64,000 bases of DNA from Ligilactobacillus aviarius (lineage in GTDB: Bacteria; Bacillota; Bacilli; Lactobacillales; Lactobacillaceae): positions 178,881 through 242,880 of the forward strand of contig NZ_LWUD01000051.1 of the NCBI RefSeq assembly GCF_001654615.1, given 5' to 3'. Under the pieces are notes generated by a model. That model worked only from the letters and a program-made list of their open reading frames with translations, ran no database searches and was not told the DNA's origin. The position numbers and the translations under genes were made by a program. Numbering within the stretch: the stretch's first letter is position 1; every line of letters starts with the position of its first letter. Of the stretch, positions 1 to 8,073 are shown piece by piece.

Positions 1-285
1 TTGAACAGTCTTCCAGTTCAAATTGTATGCCCCAACAACTGTTCCTTTTTCAAGATCAACTGTTCCGGGAGTTCCCATTCCAATTCCGATAAATTGATCT
101 GGCTTCATTCCATACATTTCAAGGTGGTGGTTGATTGATTCGATGATATCAGGAACGATGTGGCTTCCTTCATCTAAAATATTGGTTTCAATACTCCACC
201 GTTGTTGAATTTCACCATCTTCAGTTGTAATCGCAAATTTGATCGTTGTCCCGCCAAGGTCAACCCCAATTAATTTTTTTTCCAT
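1..285 (-). CDS. glk: Glucokinase, ROK family (N-terminal part, cut by window edge)
   Basis: First 95 residues of a ROK-family sugar kinase, which phosphorylates glucose to glucose-6-phosphate with ATP in the cytoplasm. The start MEKKLIGVDLGGTTIKFAI holds the phosphate-binding DLGGT motif at residues 9-13, and GIGMGTPGTVD later is typical of ROK kinases. The ATG at 285 follows a strong AGGAGG site. The C-terminal half, with the sugar-binding and zinc residues, lies outside the window. It follows yqgQ and gluP on the same strand, the order seen around glcK in Bacillus subtilis, so glucokinase is favoured over a ROK repressor; there is also no N-terminal helix-turn-helix. Confidence 0.93.
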   Translation of the reverse strand, partial: MEKKLIGVDLGGTTIKFAITTEDGEIQQRWSIETNILDEGSHIVPDIIESINHHLEMYGMKPDQFIGIGMGTPGTVDLEKGTVVGAYNLNWKTVQ

Positions 286-295
286 AATGCTCCTC

Positions 296-514
296 CTAAA
301 TGTCTTTTTTCGCCGCTTCGCGCTTTTCTTCTTCGCGATGCTCTTTGTCCAAAATAAGTTTGGCATTGAGGTACGTCTTTTGATCAACAACACCGGCTTT
401 ATACAAGTGATCAAGTTCAATTGCCGTTAATTCAATATCCCATAACCGCTTGCCGACGTAAATAAAAACGCCGAACTGCTTTAAAAATTGCTGAACGTCA
501 TAGTAGTTTTTCAA
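296..514 (-). CDS. yqgQ: YqgQ family small protein (DUF910)
   Basis: A 72-residue cytoplasmic protein of the YqgQ family, whose function is not known to me. It reads MKNYYDVQQFLKQFGVFIYV and has a highly charged lysine/glutamate C-terminus. The likely start is a TTG at 514 with GGGGATG upstream; no better in-frame start exists. It lies 15 bases after gluP and 10 bases before glk, so the three genes form one transcription unit, as in Bacillus. Confidence 0.85.
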   Translation of the reverse strand: MKNYYDVQQFLKQFGVFIYVGKRLWDIELTAIELDHLYKAGVVDQKTYLNAKLILDKEHREEEKREAAKKDI

Positions 515-529
515 AATAACATCCCCATC

Positions 530-1189
530 TTAAGCCGTAGCGGTATGCATTCCTCTGACAAAAATTGCTGCAAACAGAAGAACTAAACCAACTAAGGCCA
601 GCCATCTTTTATGCGTTTCAACTTTTCCAATTTGAGGAGCGCCAACAATGTAACCTAATAAGAAACCGCCCATTAGGCCGCCAAGGTGTCCCCAAAGATC
701 AATTGATCCGGTCAAATCGCTTAACAAATTCAAAACAACTAAAACTAAAAATTGCTTTGCAATCGTCCGAATATACGGGTCATCCCGAAATGACTCGCCA
801 AGCATCAGGTATGCGCCAAACAGACCAAACAATGCTGTACTTGCCCCTGCTGAAATCGCAGGCGTAAATGCAAAGCTTGCAATGTTTCCGCAAATTCCGC
901 TTATCAGATAAATAACTAAGAAACGCCACGTGCCAAATAAATATTCGATCTGCATTCCTAAAAAGTAAAGGGTTACCATATTTAATACGATATGTTGAAA
1001 CCCAATATGCAAAAACATCGGCGTAAATAACCGCCAAATCTGTCCCGCCGCAATTAACGCATTATCTTTCGCACCAAATTCAATTAAAATATTCGGATTC
1101 GTTGAACCGCCTGCAACTGTCATTAATAAATACATCGCAATATTAATGACAATTAACATAATCGTCATCTTTGGTCTTTTCTTGCTCAT
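530..1189 (-). CDS. gluP: Rhomboid-family intramembrane serine protease
   Basis: A 219-residue polytopic membrane protease that cleaves substrates inside the lipid bilayer. The catalytic serine is in the GASTALFG motif (about residue 117) and the catalytic histidine in WGHLGG (about 168). The HxxxN motif of the family is present (H66, N70), and there are about six or seven hydrophobic segments. An upstream in-frame TTG at 1204 exists, but the ATG at 1189 is preceded at the right distance by AAAGGA, so I take that start. It lacks the long N-terminal cytoplasmic domain of B. subtilis GluP. It heads the gluP-yqgQ-glk unit. Confidence 0.92.
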   Translation of the reverse strand: MSKKRPKMTIMLIVINIAMYLLMTVAGGSTNPNILIEFGAKDNALIAAGQIWRLFTPMFLHIGFQHIVLNMVTLYFLGMQIEYLFGTWRFLVIYLISGICGNIASFAFTPAISAGASTALFGLFGAYLMLGESFRDDPYIRTIAKQFLVLVVLNLLSDLTGSIDLWGHLGGLMGGFLLGYIVGAPQIGKVETHKRWLALVGLVLLFAAIFVRGMHTATA

Positions 1190-1239
1190 GCTTTTTCCTT
1201 TCAATCACAGCACTAATGACACCGATTACATCAGACTGT

Positions 1240-1270
1240 GATAAAAAACATCCCTTTTTTAAGGGGATGA
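1240..1270 (-). terminator. Rho-independent terminator
   Basis: On the minus strand CATCCCC and GGGATG form a stem followed by six T. It lies downstream of rpmG, after the stem at 1281-1312, and just before gluP. Confidence 0.7.
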
Positions 1271-1280
1271 GCGTTTTAAA

Positions 1281-1312
1281 AGAAAAACAACAGGGTTTAA
1301 TTCCTGTTGTTA
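1281..1312 (-). terminator. Rho-independent terminator of rpmG
   Basis: Stem AACAACAGG/CCTGTTGTT with an 8-base loop, followed on the minus strand by TTTTTCTTTT. It overlaps the rpmG stop codon. Confidence 0.75.
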
Positions 1313-1459
1313 TTTTGTTTCACGGTGTAAAGTTGCTTTACGACAACGTGGGCAATACTTCTTAAGTTCTAAGCGATCTGGATTGTGACGCTTATTCTTG
1401 TTTGTTAAGTATGTTTGTTCGCCACATTCTGTGCATTCTAATGTAATATTAACACGCAT
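1310..1459 (-). CDS. rpmG: 50S ribosomal protein L33 (bL33)
   Basis: A 49-residue ribosomal protein starting [19 protein letters not shown]. It is the zinc-binding form, with CxxC pairs at TECGE and YCPRCR. The ATG at 1459 is preceded by GGAGGG. It stands alone between two terminators and the class B PBP; rpmG next to pbpA is also the Bacillus arrangement. Confidence 0.95.
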   Translation of the reverse strand: MRVNITLECTECGEQTYLTNKNKRHNPDRLELKKYCPRCRKATLHRETK

Positions 1460-1528
1460 CGAAATACCCTCCAACTCTTCATATTCTGTCTAATAAGGCG
1501 TTTAAACCTTCAACGTTAATATAATATC

Positions 1529-1542
1529 ATCTTTTAAAAGAT
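1529..1542. promoter_or_regulatory. Perfect 14-bp palindrome upstream of rpmG
   Basis: ATCTTTTAAAAGAT is a perfect palindrome, followed on the minus strand by TGATATTAT, an extended -10-like element about 60 bases before rpmG. It could be an operator in the rpmG promoter, but A/T palindromes arise easily by chance. Confidence 0.3.
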
Positions 1543-1599
1543 ATTGCTACCGTTTTTTACTAATTGTTAAGGAAAATTCCTTGACACGGTTTTTAAGAT

Positions 1600-1632
1600 A
1601 AAAAAAGAAGGTGATCAATTCACCTTCTTCTC
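1600..1632 (-). terminator. Rho-independent terminator of the class B PBP gene
   Basis: Stem GAAGGTGA/TCACCTTC followed by seven T on the minus strand, 14 bases after the PBP stop codon. Confidence 0.88.
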
Positions 1633-1645
1633 ACTTGATTCTCAA

Positions 1646-3724
1646 TTAAAATCCATCACTTGACTGAACATCTTTCCAGTAAGCTGCATAAATCTGCTTG
1701 ATTGCATCCAGGTTAACTTTACTTTCAGTATTATTCGCCATTCCAGGGAATGCAACCGCAACAACAACTTGCGGATTATTATATGGAGCATAACTTACCC
1801 CACTTAACGTTTCAGTCGGATTATTCTTGTAATATGTTTGGGCTGTCCCGGTCTTTCCGGCAATTTCCGGTTTAACGCCATTCAGGTACTTCCCAGTAAC
1901 ATATGGATTATTTCCGTGCATTACAAGGTAAAGCCCCTTCTTAACAACATCCCATTGAGCGGCTGTTCCTGGAACAACATTCAAGATGTTTGGCATAAAT
2001 TGATAGATCGTCTTGCCCATCTTTCCGTCTTTTCCATTGTCGTGGATCGAATCTAAGACGTGCGGTTGCAACCTGTAACCGCCATTGGCAATGGTCGAGA
2101 TGTACTGTGCCAATTGTAATGTTGTATATGTATCGTAGTTCCCGAATGAAAGGTCAAGCGCCTTCCCAATATCCGCCTTGGCTGAAGGACCTTCAAAGCC
2201 GGCTGATTCACCCGGAAGATCAATGCCGGTCTTAACCCCTAATCCAAATTGGTTGAAGTTATCCCGCATCTTTGTAAAGATCGACGGTGACATGCTGGCC
2301 AGCGACATTCCCGGTGAATATTTAATTCCCGCTTCAAGCATTGCAAGCTGCATCATATACGTGTTTGATGAAATTTCCAAGGCTTCAGGGGCTGTTAACG
2401 GCATGTTAGCCGAACCACTCTTGTTAAACCATGATGTCTTCGGTGCCGTTCCAGCTAACTTGATTGGTTGTTCTTCAAGGGTATTATTCGTTGGCGTAAT
2501 TACCCCATCTTGAAGAGCTCCCATTACCGTCGCACCCTTCACAACGGACCCCATTACAAAGGTTTGGTTAATTGCGCCAATTGCGTTATCCGTGATCTTT
2601 CCGGTTTGAATATCACGACTGACTCCCGCAAGCGCATAAACCGCACCGGTATGCGGATTCATAACAACGGCATAGGCTCCTGGAACATATGGGTTCCCGC
2701 CCGCAACGCTTTGAAGAGAGTTCTTCATGATATTTTGAACATCATTTTGGAACTGGGCATTGATCGTTAATTGAATATCATCCCCTGGCTTTCCGCCATA
2801 TTGTTTGATTTCTTTCTTGATTTTATTGTTCTGGGTTTCAACCTTAATGATCTCACTGTCGCCCTTCAAGGCATCTTCATATTGCGATTCAATGTAACTT
2901 GAACCAACACTGTCATTGCGTGAGTAACCCTCTGCAAGCAAGATGTTCAGCTTATCACTTGGCAATCCCTGCTTTTCAGTTGTTACCGTCCCCGCAATTT
3001 CCTTGATCGAATCCCCGCCAGGATAACTCCGTGACCAGCTGGTTCCAATCTTAACTCCTGGTAATTGTGATAAATGCGCCCCAACCTGAGCCATTTCAAC
3101 GGCTGAAACACCATTGGCTTTTAACATTACGGTTGAAAGGGAATATGCCCCGTCCATCTTATTGTACAAAACGGCAGCTTGTTGCTGTTGTGGACTAAGA
3201 TTATTGACCAATCCATGATCCTTAACATATGCCATTTCTTGTTTATAAAGAGCAGAACCGCTTAATGAGTTGGCATCCTTAATATGTTTTTGAACCTTTT
3301 CCGCATTGGCCGTACTTCCAAGATAATATGCCTGCTTCATGTTTTCAGTTAACTGTGACGTATCAACGCTGATATACTTTGTTAAATTATTCGCAACGTC
3401 ATACATTTCTTGGGATGTAACTGAAAGCGGCTTTGTATACGTAATTGCCGTTGCTGCATCATTTGAAACCAGCAATTTACCTGAAGAATCATAAATCATT
3501 CCCCGCGGCATATCTTTGGTTTCGGTCTGCATGTTACTGTTTGAAGCATCATAAACATATTTCTTTCCATCAATGATTTGTAAATGGGCCAATTGAATAA
3601 TTAATGCCGCAAAAAGTAAGAACACAATTACGAATAAAAAATTTAACCGAAACGGAATACTGTCTGCTTTATGTCCATTTCGATTACTCTTTGATAATTT
3701 ATGTTGTTTTTTTAAAATTTTCAA
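1646..3724 (-). CDS. pbp2b: Class B penicillin-binding protein, PBP2B/PbpA type
   Basis: A 692-residue monofunctional transpeptidase that cross-links peptidoglycan at the outer membrane face. It has a short cytoplasmic N-terminus, one membrane anchor at about 28-48, a PBP dimerisation region with RGMIYDSSG (74-82), and a transpeptidase domain. Catalytic motifs are SVVK (S393-K396), SSN (452-454) and KTG (624-626). There are no C-terminal PASTA repeats, which argues against PBP2X. The start is TTG at 3724 behind GGTGA. The rpmG neighbour supports orthology with the pbpA/PBP2b branch. The exact paralogue name is an inference. Confidence 0.92.
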   Translation of the reverse strand: MKILKKQHKLSKSNRNGHKADSIPFRLNFLFVIVFLLFAALIIQLAHLQIIDGKKYVYDASNSNMQTETKDMPRGMIYDSSGKLLVSNDAATAITYTKPLSVTSQEMYDVANNLTKYISVDTSQLTENMKQAYYLGSTANAEKVQKHIKDANSLSGSALYKQEMAYVKDHGLVNNLSPQQQQAAVLYNKMDGAYSLSTVMLKANGVSAVEMAQVGAHLSQLPGVKIGTSWSRSYPGGDSIKEIAGTVTTEKQGLPSDKLNILLAEGYSRNDSVGSSYIESQYEDALKGDSEIIKVETQNNKIKKEIKQYGGKPGDDIQLTINAQFQNDVQNIMKNSLQSVAGGNPYVPGAYAVVMNPHTGAVYALAGVSRDIQTGKITDNAIGAINQTFVMGSVVKGATVMGALQDGVITPTNNTLEEQPIKLAGTAPKTSWFNKSGSANMPLTAPEALEISSNTYMMQLAMLEAGIKYSPGMSLASMSPSIFTKMRDNFNQFGLGVKTGIDLPGESAGFEGPSAKADIGKALDLSFGNYDTYTTLQLAQYISTIANGGYRLQPHVLDSIHDNGKDGKMGKTIYQFMPNILNVVPGTAAQWDVVKKGLYLVMHGNNPYVTGKYLNGVKPEIAGKTGTAQTYYKNNPTETLSGVSYAPYNNPQVVVAVAFPGMANNTESKVNLDAIKQIYAAYWKDVQSSDGF

Positions 3725-3893
3725 AAGATTTCACCGTCACTTAATTACTAAATCAATTAAAATAACATTGATTGAAATTCCTGCTTAATCAGCATATGAT
3801 AATGCTGAACTATACCTAATACATGGTATCACAAATTGGCAAATCGAACCATCTAAATAAGGTAATCAAATTATAGATTTTTATGGAGAAATT
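3725..3893. promoter_or_regulatory. Divergent promoter region with an inverted repeat
   Basis: This 169-base gap separates the leftward PBP from the rightward PAS-protein gene. It holds TCAGCAT and ATGCTGA as a 7-bp inverted repeat (3789-3808), next to a minus-strand TATAGT at 3809-3814 that could be the PBP -10. No strong -35 is visible for either direction. Confidence 0.35.
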
Positions 3894-4451
3894 ATGAAGA
3901 AGACATTTATTAAAAACGATACCCTCTTTTTTGAAAATGGAAATTTAAAGATCAGCGAACTGGTCAATCTTTTAAAGGCGCTTCCCTTCGAAGTCCTTTT
4001 TATCGATTCTGCTGGTCGCATCAAATTGATCATTCATCCGCTCGATCCGGACTTGAAGCTTAATCAACGAATTTCATCCCATTTATTTTTTAAAACGATG
4101 CCTGCAACCTTTGATTTTCTTGAAAAATTAAAACACGGAAAAAATTCAAAAATTTCGCGGGCATTAAAGGTCAAGGAAGAATACTATAACCTGACCTTCA
4201 TTGCAATTTATGACGAAAACCAGAAATATCTTGGCTGCTTACAAATCAGTGAAAACATTACTGAAATCATTAAAAAATACCGGTACGGCGGTTTTATTGA
4301 ATCTGAATTTCAAAAATCCAAGCAACCTGACCATGATTTCCATTACCATGATCAGTCGTCCGAAACATACCGCCAGGAAATCGAAAAGGACCTGATCGAT
4401 ATTAATACTGATGATGACAGCGATGCCATTTCTGGCGCATCCGAGTTATAA
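3894..4451 (+). CDS. PAS-domain protein next to apbE
   Basis: A 185-residue soluble protein. Residues about 25-125 resemble the PAS domain found at the end of DUF438 proteins: LPFEVLFIDSAGRIKLI near the start and YLGCLQISENITEI at the end of the fold. The C-terminal 60 residues are acidic and look disordered. There is no signal peptide, membrane segment or output domain, so it is not a complete sensor kinase. ATG at 3894 follows GGAG. It lies 11 bases upstream of apbE and is almost certainly co-transcribed. PAS folds often bind flavin or heme, so a link to the flavin transferase is attractive but unproven. Confidence 0.7.
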   Translation: MKKTFIKNDTLFFENGNLKISELVNLLKALPFEVLFIDSAGRIKLIIHPLDPDLKLNQRISSHLFFKTMPATFDFLEKLKHGKNSKISRALKVKEEYYNLTFIAIYDENQKYLGCLQISENITEIIKKYRYGGFIESEFQKSKQPDHDFHYHDQSSETYRQEIEKDLIDINTDDDSDAISGASEL

Positions 4452-4462
4452 AGTAGGTGTAG

Positions 4463-5368
4463 ATGATGCCAAAGTATCAAACCCACTTTAAAGCCTTAGG
4501 AACCAAAATTACGCTGACCGTTTTCAGTTCGTTTGATCAGCAAGTTTTCGCTCCCAGTAAGCACTTAATTGATTATTATGAAAAATTATTTTCAATCTAT
4601 CTGTCAGATTCTGAAATCAGCCGGATAAATCGCGCCGCAGGTCAAAAAATGATTAAAGTTTCAACGCCAACGTTTGATCTCGTTACGCTTGCCAAAAAGA
4701 TCAGTCTTAAATCATGGGGATTCAATGCAGCAATTGGCCCGCTAGTTAAAGAATGGAACGTTGGTTTTGAAGACGCGCATCGACCTGACAAAAACCAAGT
4801 TCGCCAATTATTACACCAGATTGATCCACAAAAAATTGCAACCCAAGCCCCCAACCTGATTGGCCTTCAGCAAACTGGCATGCAACTTGATCTTGGCGGA
4901 ATTGCAAAGGGATACATCGCTGACCGGCTCGAAGATCTTTGGGCAGCCTTCGGGGTTCGAACGGGAATCATCGATCTTGGCGGAAATCTGTTAACAATCG
5001 GAAACAGTCCATTGCACGCTGATCAAAAATGGCGGATTGGGATTCAAGATCCTTGGAATCCACGGGGAAAGGCCCTGCGAGTGGTTCGAATGCCAGCATG
5101 TTCCGCGGTGACTTCCGGAATTTATGAACGCAACTTTACCGAAAACCACCACTTTTACCACCACATTCTTGATCCCCGGACTGGTTACCCATTAAAAACG
5201 CAGTTAATGGGGGTAACGGTCTTTACTGATCAATCAGTGTGGGGCGAAATTGAATCGACGCGGTTGTTTTTTAACCCTGAAACTGCAGTTGACGAGTTAA
5301 AAAAAGACCGCCATTTTATGGCAGCCGTTTTTGTATATCAAAATCACGAAATTCGAATTCTTAAATAA
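4463..5368 (+). CDS. apbE: FAD:protein FMN transferase (ApbE)
   Basis: A 301-residue enzyme that moves FMN from FAD onto a threonine of a target protein. Family motifs are present in order: LDLGGIAKGYIAD (142-154), IIDLGGN (169-175), SAVTSGIYER (215-224) and HHILDPRTGYPL (234-245). There is no signal peptide or lipobox, so this copy should act in the cytoplasm, unlike the exported lipoprotein forms that modify extracellular electron-transfer flavoproteins. No FMN-binding substrate protein is visible nearby. The start is the ATG pair at 4463/4466 behind TAGGTG. It shares a unit with the PAS gene and ends at a bidirectional terminator. Confidence 0.92.
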   Translation: MMPKYQTHFKALGTKITLTVFSSFDQQVFAPSKHLIDYYEKLFSIYLSDSEISRINRAAGQKMIKVSTPTFDLVTLAKKISLKSWGFNAAIGPLVKEWNVGFEDAHRPDKNQVRQLLHQIDPQKIATQAPNLIGLQQTGMQLDLGGIAKGYIADRLEDLWAAFGVRTGIIDLGGNLLTIGNSPLHADQKWRIGIQDPWNPRGKALRVVRMPACSAVTSGIYERNFTENHHFYHHILDPRTGYPLKTQLMGVTVFTDQSVWGEIESTRLFFNPETAVDELKKDRHFMAAVFVYQNHEIRILK

Positions 5369-5402
5369 AGCGCGATTGCGACATCGGTCGCAACCGCGCT
5401 TA
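5367..5402. terminator. Bidirectional terminator between apbE and the serine hydrolase
   Basis: Long stem beginning AAGCGCG and ending CGCGCTT, with inner arms TTGCGAC/GTCGCAA and a four-base loop. It lies between two convergent genes, so it can serve both. Confidence 0.75.
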
Positions 5403-5406
5403 TTAT

Positions 5407-6447
5407 TTATAAACAAATATTTGATAACTGTTCCCGCAAATTCAACATCTGCCCGAACGTAATATTATTTGAAAAAAGGATAAACGCCTGATTTGTTCGA
5501 TAATTAGCAATAAAACAGCTTTGGTAGCCATTAATTGAACCGTCGGCGTGAATAATCCCATCTCCAAGGTAAACACCATCATAATAATTATATGGGTTAG
5601 AAATGATATTATATAATGGCACATATTTTCCCGCAACTAAACCGCTAATAAAGTTCCAGTAATCTTGCGCACTGCTGAACACTTCGACGGCCCCCAGTTC
5701 GCCAGACATTCCGGTTTTCAATTCTTCGAAATTTAAATGATTGTTTTGAGCATTTCCCGGTCCCTTGGCGTTCGTAATTTGGGATGCATTCGTCACCTGA
5801 TTATAAAACTTGATGTTTTTTAAATTATTCGGCTTGAAGAGATTCATTGATAAATATTTTTCATAACTTTGTCCTGTAACCTTCGAAATAATTCCGGCAA
5901 GCAATGCATAATCACTGTTCGAATAGTTCCAAGCACCCGTCTTCCCCGTTGAATCAAGATTCTTTTGGGCAAATTTCATTTGGGCTTTTTGATTTTTCAA
6001 TAAATCAGTTGGCCCGCTTGTCCGGTCTTTAATCCCTGAACGGTGAGTCAACAAATTTTCAATGGTGATCTTTGACGCATTGGGAATGGACGGATAAAAT
6101 TGACTGATTTTGGTATTCAGCGATAATTTCCCTTCATCGATTAATTTTTGAATTGCAATTCCCGTATAAACCTTTTGCAATGACGCAATTGGATATAGCC
6201 CCGTTGCCGTAATCACATCATTTTGTTTCATTCCGGGCTGATTACATTCAACCACGGTTGGATTCGTTCCTAAATCACCAAATAAAACGACGCCGTTGAC
6301 CTTATTATTTTCTAAGAGACTGTTAACAGCATCGCGTTTGGCAACCGGTGAATCATTGACCGCGGCCGCATTACAATGACCGAAATTCAAAAATAGAAAT
6401 GCCAAAAGAATTCCGAAAATTACTTTCACAAAGAATTTACGTTTCAA
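5407..6447 (-). CDS. Secreted serine hydrolase, beta-lactamase class C fold
   Basis: A 346-residue exported protein with a signal peptide or anchor at residues 1-28. It belongs to the beta-lactamase/D-alanyl-D-alanine carboxypeptidase superfamily: SLQK at 89-92 is the catalytic SxxK and YSN at 175-177 the YxN motif. The third motif appears replaced by DGSINGYQS. The substrate is unknown; a role in cell-wall D-alanine or peptide metabolism fits its place next to the dlt operon, but that is inference. Start is TTG at 6447 with GGGAG seven bases upstream. It is a single gene ending at the bidirectional terminator. Confidence 0.82.
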   Translation of the reverse strand: MKRKFFVKVIFGILLAFLFLNFGHCNAAAVNDSPVAKRDAVNSLLENNKVNGVVLFGDLGTNPTVVECNQPGMKQNDVITATGLYPIASLQKVYTGIAIQKLIDEGKLSLNTKISQFYPSIPNASKITIENLLTHRSGIKDRTSGPTDLLKNQKAQMKFAQKNLDSTGKTGAWNYSNSDYALLAGIISKVTGQSYEKYLSMNLFKPNNLKNIKFYNQVTNASQITNAKGPGNAQNNHLNFEELKTGMSGELGAVEVFSSAQDYWNFISGLVAGKYVPLYNIISNPYNYYDGVYLGDGIIHADGSINGYQSCFIANYRTNQAFILFSNNITFGQMLNLREQLSNICL

Positions 6448-6488
6448 AGATAATCTCCCTTACCATTATTCTGATAGTTTCTATGTTA

Positions 6489-6522
6489 TAAAAAATGAGG
6501 CTGTAACTCAAGTTACAGCCTC
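6489..6522 (-). terminator. Terminator of the dlt operon
   Basis: Stem GAGGCTGTAACT/AGTTACAGCCTC with a two-base loop, followed by a T-run on the minus strand, just after dltD. It belongs to a set of related GAGGCTG stems in this window. Confidence 0.88.
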
Positions 6523-6528
6523 ACCGTT

Positions 6529-7815
6529 TTAATTTGCTTGATGCGTTTGCAAATACTGTTTTAATTTCTTTCCTTGCATCATTTGCCAACTCTTATTGTA
6601 GAAATAGTTGTCAATATGATATTCCGGTGCCGGTTGATCATTTGATAAGAATGGATCAACTGCTTGGTCCATCTTCAACCATCCGCGCCATCCAAGGTGA
6701 ATCGTATCTTGCATAAAGTATGGTTCCCTGCCATCGTTAGTTAAATCAACAATGTTATTGAACCCTTGTTTTTGCAATTGATACTTAATCTTTTGATTAA
6801 AGTCATTGATCATTGACATTCTTAATCCAGTATACTTTGCCCACCGTGCATTAATTGGCGGAATGACAAATAAAACATTGGTATGATCCTTTGCAAATTG
6901 ATTTAAGACTAATTGGAAATCACCAAATTCAGGTGATGAAACATAGTCAAACTTTGCTTGTTCGCCATGTAATTTTGAAACTTGGCTCTTTAACCGATTA
7001 TTCCAAAAGGCATTATCGACCCGGAATGGATTGTTTGTCGTATTCTTTGCACCTAATTGATAAGCAAGGGAATCCAACTTTTGATAGTTGTATTGCCGTG
7101 GCAACTTACTTGCTTCACGATCAATTTTGGCAACCCGATCGTTCATTCCAATCGTTGAGAACAATTGATCTTCGTGGATCAATTCATTGTACTTCAAATC
7201 TAAGTATACTTTTTCAGCCTTATTCAACTTTTGACCAGCTGCGACCTGTAATAAGCACTGTTCAATCATCTTATCAGAATGCGATGACGGCATATCAAGC
7301 AGGCGCCGTGCAGCATAACGATCCATCAAAGTATTTTTGGCTGTCTTCAACCATGTTACGGCTTGTAAATTTGAATAATACAATGCAAAGGCATTTTTGT
7401 TGATTCCACGTTTAACAAACCACTGTGGTGAAATAATAAAGACAACCTTCTTGCCCTTAAGCTGATTATTGATTCCTTGCATTCCCCAGAATTGAGATAA
7501 GGATTGCGAACCCGCAGCTCCTAAAAGGAATGGCCGGTAATTCCGGTCATACTTTTGAGCCAAAACTGACGGGTGCATCGGATCCATCCGTGATAATTCA
7601 GATGAACCCATGAACGGAACATAACCTTCTTCAAGCGCCTTTTGCTTAACAACCGTTCCCTTAAAAATATTGGTTGATTGGGAAACCGCTGCTTCACGAA
7701 TCGTCTTCGAATTAAAGCTTCGGAAATTAAAAGGTGAAACTAAAATCGCAATTAAGATTACAGCTGCACAAACAACTGGTCCAAAGATCTCAAACAGTTT
7801 CTTTTTTAATTTCAT
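6529..7815 (-). CDS. dltD: D-alanyl transfer protein DltD
   Basis: A 428-residue protein with one N-terminal membrane segment (about 9-28) and an SGNH-hydrolase-like extracellular domain. It acts in the last step of D-alanylation of teichoic acids. The motif MGSSELSRMDPMHPS near residues 69-83 carries the expected catalytic serine, and DTIHLGWRGW near 370 carries the Asp/His pair. It is the last gene of dltXABCD; its ATG overlaps the dltC stop codon (TAATG). Confidence 0.95.
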   Translation of the reverse strand: MKLKKKLFEIFGPVVCAAVILIAILVSPFNFRSFNSKTIREAAVSQSTNIFKGTVVKQKALEEGYVPFMGSSELSRMDPMHPSVLAQKYDRNYRPFLLGAAGSQSLSQFWGMQGINNQLKGKKVVFIISPQWFVKRGINKNAFALYYSNLQAVTWLKTAKNTLMDRYAARRLLDMPSSHSDKMIEQCLLQVAAGQKLNKAEKVYLDLKYNELIHEDQLFSTIGMNDRVAKIDREASKLPRQYNYQKLDSLAYQLGAKNTTNNPFRVDNAFWNNRLKSQVSKLHGEQAKFDYVSSPEFGDFQLVLNQFAKDHTNVLFVIPPINARWAKYTGLRMSMINDFNQKIKYQLQKQGFNNIVDLTNDGREPYFMQDTIHLGWRGWLKMDQAVDPFLSNDQPAPEYHIDNYFYNKSWQMMQGKKLKQYLQTHQAN

Positions 7816-8045
7816 TATTTCATGCTTTCAACTTTCGCAATAATTTTGTTTGGTGTATCCCATTCAGAACGGTCAAATTCTGAAACCGGAACATCAACGC
7901 CAAGTTGGTTTTGGAATTCAAGCAACAATTGAACTGTTCCCATTGAATCTAACAATCCTGTTTGGAAAATGTTAACATCTAAGTCTTTCTTAACTTCATC
8001 GCTACCTGTAATATCAGCTAAAATGTCTAAAATTTGATCTTTCAT
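7815..8045 (-). CDS. dltC: D-alanyl carrier protein DltC
   Basis: A 76-residue acyl-carrier-type protein. The phosphopantetheine attachment serine is S34 in [10 protein letters not shown]. It receives D-alanine as a thioester from DltA and hands it to the DltB/DltD membrane complex. Length and sequence are typical of the family. It sits between dltB and dltD, with translational overlap to dltD. Confidence 0.96.
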   Translation of the reverse strand: MKDQILDILADITGSDEVKKDLDVNIFQTGLLDSMGTVQLLLEFQNQLGVDVPVSEFDRSEWDTPNKIIAKVESMK

Positions 8046-8073
8046 TATTAAAACCTCACTTTTTAAGTATTAA

